53,774 nt of DNA from D37C17 sp964551815 (GTDB lineage Bacteria; Fidelibacterota; Marinisomatia; SCGC-AAA003-L08; D37C17). Position 1 is the stretch's first letter. Every line of letters starts with the position of its first letter. The translations under genes were made by a program, and so were the position numbers. Under the pieces are notes generated by a model. It searched no databases, was not told where the DNA came from, and saw only the letters and a list, made by a program, of their open reading frames with translations. The stretch spans positions 1 through 53,774 of the forward strand of contig CAZKEL010000006.1 in NCBI GenBank assembly GCA_964551815.1, in the 5' to 3' direction. This document shows, piece after piece, positions 51,159 through 53,774 of this stretch.

Positions 51159-52007
51159 TTAAAGAGAAATTCTTAACCCTTCTGATGCGAAGAAGGGAAT
51201 TACAGAAGATTCCCGCTTTCGAAATTCATAGCGGGCATTTTCAAATTCTGCATCAATGTCATCATCAGAGCGTTCCGGGTCATGATGAAAATACACCAGA
51301 TTTTTCACCTGTGCTTTATGCCCCAGGTCAGTAACCTGGTTGATAAGAGAATGCCCCCAGCCATGTTTCAGAGGCATATCCTCCTCAATATACTGGGCAT
51401 CATGAATGAGGATATCAGCCCCTTTGCATTCCTTCACCAAGTCATCAAATTCGATGGATTTAGGGTAGGGAGGATCAATTTCATTATCTGTAAAATAACA
51501 GATGGTTTTATCCTCAGCTTTAATTTTATAGCCGTAAGCTCCACCGGGATGGTTCATAGGGACCAGAGTGATGTTGAAACCATTATCCGCTAAAAACTCA
51601 AGGGGATTTTCTGAAATAAAGGTAAAATTGGCAGGTACCTGGTCTGGTGTAACAGGGAAATGTGCTCCATCCATCTGGTCTATGAGTGAAGAAAGCACCA
51701 CATTTTTCTTATGCAGGGTGGGAAACATATATACGGGCCTGTTGGGTTGATAAATAGGGGTGAAAAAAGGGAAGCCCTGAATATGATCCCAATGGGAGTG
51801 GGTGATAATGACAAAGATTTCAATATCCGGCTCAGTGATGATGGAGGCACCAAGATTGCGGATTCCCGTTCCTGCATCTAAAATTAATATCTTATTTTCT
51901 ACGGTAACTGAAACGCAGGAAGTATTTCCCCCATATTTATTGGTCTTGGGTCCCGGACTTGGCACAGAGCCGCGAACTCCCCAGAAATCCACATGTATAT
52001 TTTGCAT
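51159..52007 (-). CDS. Metallo-beta-lactamase-fold hydrolase
   Basis: A 282-residue MBL protein beginning WGVRGSVPSPGPKTNKYGGNTSC, a sequence seen in many response-regulator-linked and phosphorylcholine-type MBL hydrolases. Zinc motif THSHWDHIQGFPF, then FTDNEID and ILIHDAQY, and a late YFHHDPERSDD. A phosphodiesterase activity is likely; the substrate is not evident. It may be first of the run down to coaX. Confidence 0.88.
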   Translation of the reverse strand: MQNIHVDFWGVRGSVPSPGPKTNKYGGNTSCVSVTVENKILILDAGTGIRNLGASIITEPDIEIFVIITHSHWDHIQGFPFFTPIYQPNRPVYMFPTLHKKNVVLSSLIDQMDGAHFPVTPDQVPANFTFISENPLEFLADNGFNITLVPMNHPGGAYGYKIKAEDKTICYFTDNEIDPPYPKSIEFDDLVKECKGADILIHDAQYIEEDMPLKHGWGHSLINQVTDLGHKAQVKNLVYFHHDPERSDDDIDAEFENARYEFRKRESSVIPFFASEGLRISL

Positions 52008-52113
52008 CCTTATTCCCTTGATTTGAAGGGGATAATATAGGAAACCTGTGAAATTGGAGTGAGAAGGTTTCTTTCATTATCTGTAATTTATCCATCAAAC
52101 AAGGAGCCAAATA

Positions 52114-52527
52114 ATGAAGACCAAAACTCTGCTGAAAATTGATTTAGGGATATCCTTTATCATGCTTGTTCTGGTAGTAGTGAGTATGTTCAGTAAAAGT
52201 TTTTCAATTTTTTCCAATCTGGATGAGCGTGTATTGGGAATGAACAACTTCGGGTTAATATTGCTGTCTATAAATCATGTCTTGGCGGGAATAGGGGTGA
52301 TTCTCATGTATAAGACCTGGGTATTTTCTACTATTTTGGAGTCCTACCCGGAATTGGAAGGACGGATATTATCCGTCTATCAAATCAAATGGGGTGTATT
52401 TCTGTTGGTAAATATTCTGCCTTACGCTTTTAATCATAAGCCCCCGGTAGTATTTCTCATTTTTCATATTTTCCTGTTTCTGCTGTTTATCTATAAACGG
52501 GTGGAGAATGGGGAAAGGGAAGGTTGA
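52114..52527 (+). CDS. Small four-helix membrane protein of unknown function
   Basis: A 137-residue protein with four hydrophobic helices (about 8-28, 48-66, 88-104, 109-128) and charged loops. AAGGAG precedes the ATG. Helix-loop composition is like small DUF membrane proteins; I do not recognise the family. It stands alone beside the right-hand repeat and integrase region. Confidence 0.7.
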   Translation: MKTKTLLKIDLGISFIMLVLVVVSMFSKSFSIFSNLDERVLGMNNFGLILLSINHVLAGIGVILMYKTWVFSTILESYPELEGRILSVYQIKWGVFLLVNILPYAFNHKPPVVFLIFHIFLFLLFIYKRVENGEREG

Positions 52528-52557
52528 GATTATTTTCTTGATGAGATTATTTCTAAT

Positions 52558-52570
52558 GTGCCGAGAGAGA
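52558..52570. repeat. 13-bp copy of the tRNA-Leu(TAA) 3' end
   Basis: GTGCCGAGAGAGA repeats exactly the sequence at 52669-52681, which covers the discriminator, the acceptor 3' strand and the adjoining bases of tRNA-Leu. The 111-base spacing encloses the REP-like hairpins. It could be an old attachment-site scar. Confidence 0.55.
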
Positions 52571-52672
52571 TCCTTCTACACTGCGTTACGAAGGACAAGT
52601 CCATTTACACTCCGTTACGAATGTTTGTTACAAAGAAAAGTGCCTGCACTTCGTAGCGCAGCGTAGAAGTGC
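52571..52672. repeat. Three REP-like hairpins with shared core and compensating arms
   Basis: Unit 1 (52571-52595): arms TCCTTC/GAAGGA around TACACTGCGTTAC. Unit 2 (52602-52623): arms CATT/AATG around TACACTCCGTTACG. Unit 3 (52646-52672), inverted: arms GCACTTC/GAAGTGC around GTAGCGCAGCGTA, whose complement TACGCTGCGCTAC matches the core at 11 of 13. The arms differ in sequence but always pair, so the structure is conserved. Unit 3 runs into the tRNA-Leu 3' end. Confidence 0.7.
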
Positions 52673-52754
52673 CGAGAGAGAGACTCGAACTCTCACAGTA
52701 CTGAGTACCGAGGGATTTTAAGTCCCTTGTGTCTACCAATTTCACCATCTCGGC
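52670..52754 (-). tRNA. tRNA-Leu(TAA)
   Basis: An 85-base class II tRNA on the minus strand: acceptor GCCGAGA/TCTCGGC, D-arm with TTGGTAGAC, anticodon stem GGGA/TCCC with loop CTTAAAA (anticodon TAA), long variable arm, T-loop GTTCGAG, discriminator A. It reads UUA and UUG. It lies 21 bases from the integrase stop, on its 5' side. Confidence 0.95.
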
Positions 52755-52775
52755 ATCCATACAAATTCTTCTCTA

Positions 52776-53774
52776 TTAACCACTAATAGAGCCTTCTAAT
52801 TTAGGAAGATTAGAATATTCAGTTACCATACTTTTAGTTACCATACTCCCACTTTTTTGCATATTCTGGCGATTCTCAATGTATTGTTTTAGGCTTGGGA
52901 AATCATCTAATCTTCTTTGCTCTGGGAATCTCAAGTACTGCATTGTGGTTTGAGTATTACTATGTCCCATTTCTCTCATCACATCGTGAATGCTACCTGT
53001 GATTGTAATCCTGCGTATCGCATAACTATGACGAAACGAATACAAGGTTAATTTCTTACCTGTAAATTCTAATGCCCTTACTATCCTCATTATATTTCTT
53101 TCAAGTATATCAACCACACGAACATTAGCATCCTTGCAATGTAGTTTAGTGTCTCTCAATGATTGCATCTCCAACAGTATTGATTTCAATTCATCATTTA
53201 ACTGCATCTGCATTGGTATTCCATTCTTCCTCACCTCACCGCTGATTAGATACCAATCACCAACTAACTCACCAATGAATGGTTCTGTTGGACGCATTCC
53301 TGTTTGATTATAAAAATGAAAATATCTTAAATAGGATGAATCCATATGCTCATAAATATAATGATATATTTGATTTGTTTCTGATTCATTGAAATAATGA
53401 TACAACTGCACACCCTTCTTTAATTCTTTAAATCTAATAGGCTCTGGTATAAGTTTTTCTTTTTCAAACAACCAATTCACATAGGTTCGGATATGACGCA
53501 ATGATGTATTAATCCCAACATCTGAACATCCTTTGTTTCGTAGGTGTTGAATCAATCCATTAGCACCCTCAATATCCTTATAAGATAATTCTTCAACTGC
53601 TTTGCTTGAACCAACAAATCTTCTCAACTGATTCAATGCACTCTTATCTCTTTTTAGGGTGGATGGTTTAACCATACAAATGCGATATTCAAGATAATCA
53701 TTTATTGTGTCCTGTAATGATTTTTCAACAATTTCTGATTTATTCTTAGAAGTTTCTTCAGAATCCTTTGTTTC
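52776..53774 (-). CDS. Tyrosine recombinase (integrase), cut by the window end
   Basis: At least 332 codons: the frame stays open from the ATG at 53675 to the window end (KSEIVEKSLQDTINDYLEYR), so the N-terminus lies outside. A SAM-like core-binding domain (GINTSLRHIRTYVNWLF) precedes the catalytic domain with Arg in QTGMRPTE, Arg in LYSFRHSYAIRR, His in MGHSNTQTT and the nucleophile Tyr in MQYLRF. The first catalytic His of HxxR is Tyr (LYSFR), a known variant. The gene abuts the 5' side of tRNA-Leu(TAA), unlike the usual 3' placement. It is related to the left-hand integrase. Confidence 0.88.
   Translation of the reverse strand, partial: ETKDSEETSKNKSEIVEKSLQDTINDYLEYRICMVKPSTLKRDKSALNQLRRFVGSSKAVEELSYKDIEGANGLIQHLRNKGCSDVGINTSLRHIRTYVNWLFEKEKLIPEPIRFKELKKGVQLYHYFNESETNQIYHYIYEHMDSSYLRYFHFYNQTGMRPTEPFIGELVGDWYLISGEVRKNGIPMQMQLNDELKSILLEMQSLRDTKLHCKDANVRVVDILERNIMRIVRALEFTGKKLTLYSFRHSYAIRRITITGSIHDVMREMGHSNTQTTMQYLRFPEQRRLDDFPSLKQYIENRQNMQKSGSMVTKSMVTEYSNLPKLEGSISG

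Noticed and set aside
1..53774. Whole window as one genomic island between two integrases
   Set aside because: The interior holds core genes (folA, thyA, nrdJ, birA, coaX, ccsA/resB, three tRNAs) and each integrase has its own tRNA site, which suggests two separate elements outside.

Overview
This 53.8-kb window looks like a chromosome segment of a Gram-negative bacterium of the FCB group, most likely a marine Marinimicrobia (SAR406)-type lineage. That placement is inferred from gene content: LpxH, several outer-membrane barrels and lipoproteins, a Por-type (type IX secretion) C-terminal sorting domain, dockerin-like repeats on secreted proteins, lamin-tail and plant-type LRR proteins, and weak use of Shine-Dalgarno sites. 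The DNA is AT-rich. No ribosomal or other marker gene fixes the species.

Both ends carry tyrosine recombinases next to tRNA genes. On the left, a small excisionase-like protein and an integrase (268-1371) abut tRNA-Asn(GTT), followed by a tandem array of broken tRNA-Asn 5' halves whose anticodon strand is replaced by a palindrome. On the right, an integrase cut by the window edge lies beside tRNA-Leu(TAA), with a short copy of the tRNA end and three REP-like hairpins. Between them lie about 50 kb of mostly core genes.

From left to right: a HIT protein and an EF-G-like GTPase; GDP-mannose synthesis (manC); an Ig-like lipoprotein; sfsA and algH; a rightward run with a release-factor-like protein, an RNase Z-like hydrolase, a TPP enzyme, a START-domain protein and a secreted phosphodiesterase; tRNA-Leu(TAG); small secreted proteins; a system II cytochrome c maturation block (ccsA, resB and lipoproteins); lpxH; a large peptidase/propeller/barrel protein; folA and thyA; a split B12-dependent ribonucleotide reductase (nrdJ plus a TSCPD/zinc-ribbon partner); tRNA-Glu; secreted dockerin and T9SS-type proteins, one with a heme motif; a class V aminotransferase; pabC/pabB; a lamin-tail protein; endonuclease I; FKBP plus thioredoxin lipoproteins; coaX and birA; and a cysteine-rich thioredoxin protein.

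Two themes recur. One is folate and deoxynucleotide supply (pabB, pabC, folA, thyA, nrdJ). The other is envelope and periplasm building (lpxH, ccsA/resB, FKBP, thioredoxins, barrels).

The strongest unusual signal is at 46892-47944. A thioredoxin-like lipoprotein has an in-frame TGA (47039-47041) exactly where the first cysteine of CxxC should be, followed by a hairpin with the geometry of a bacterial SECIS. This is a probable selenoprotein that standard annotation would truncate to a GTG start at 47087. Other points of interest are a probable pseudoknot after nrdJ, an A7 homopolymer that breaks the start of a transporter, REP-like hairpins with compensating arms, and a recurring TTAAATTTT-type box immediately before ATG codons that lack a Shine-Dalgarno site.
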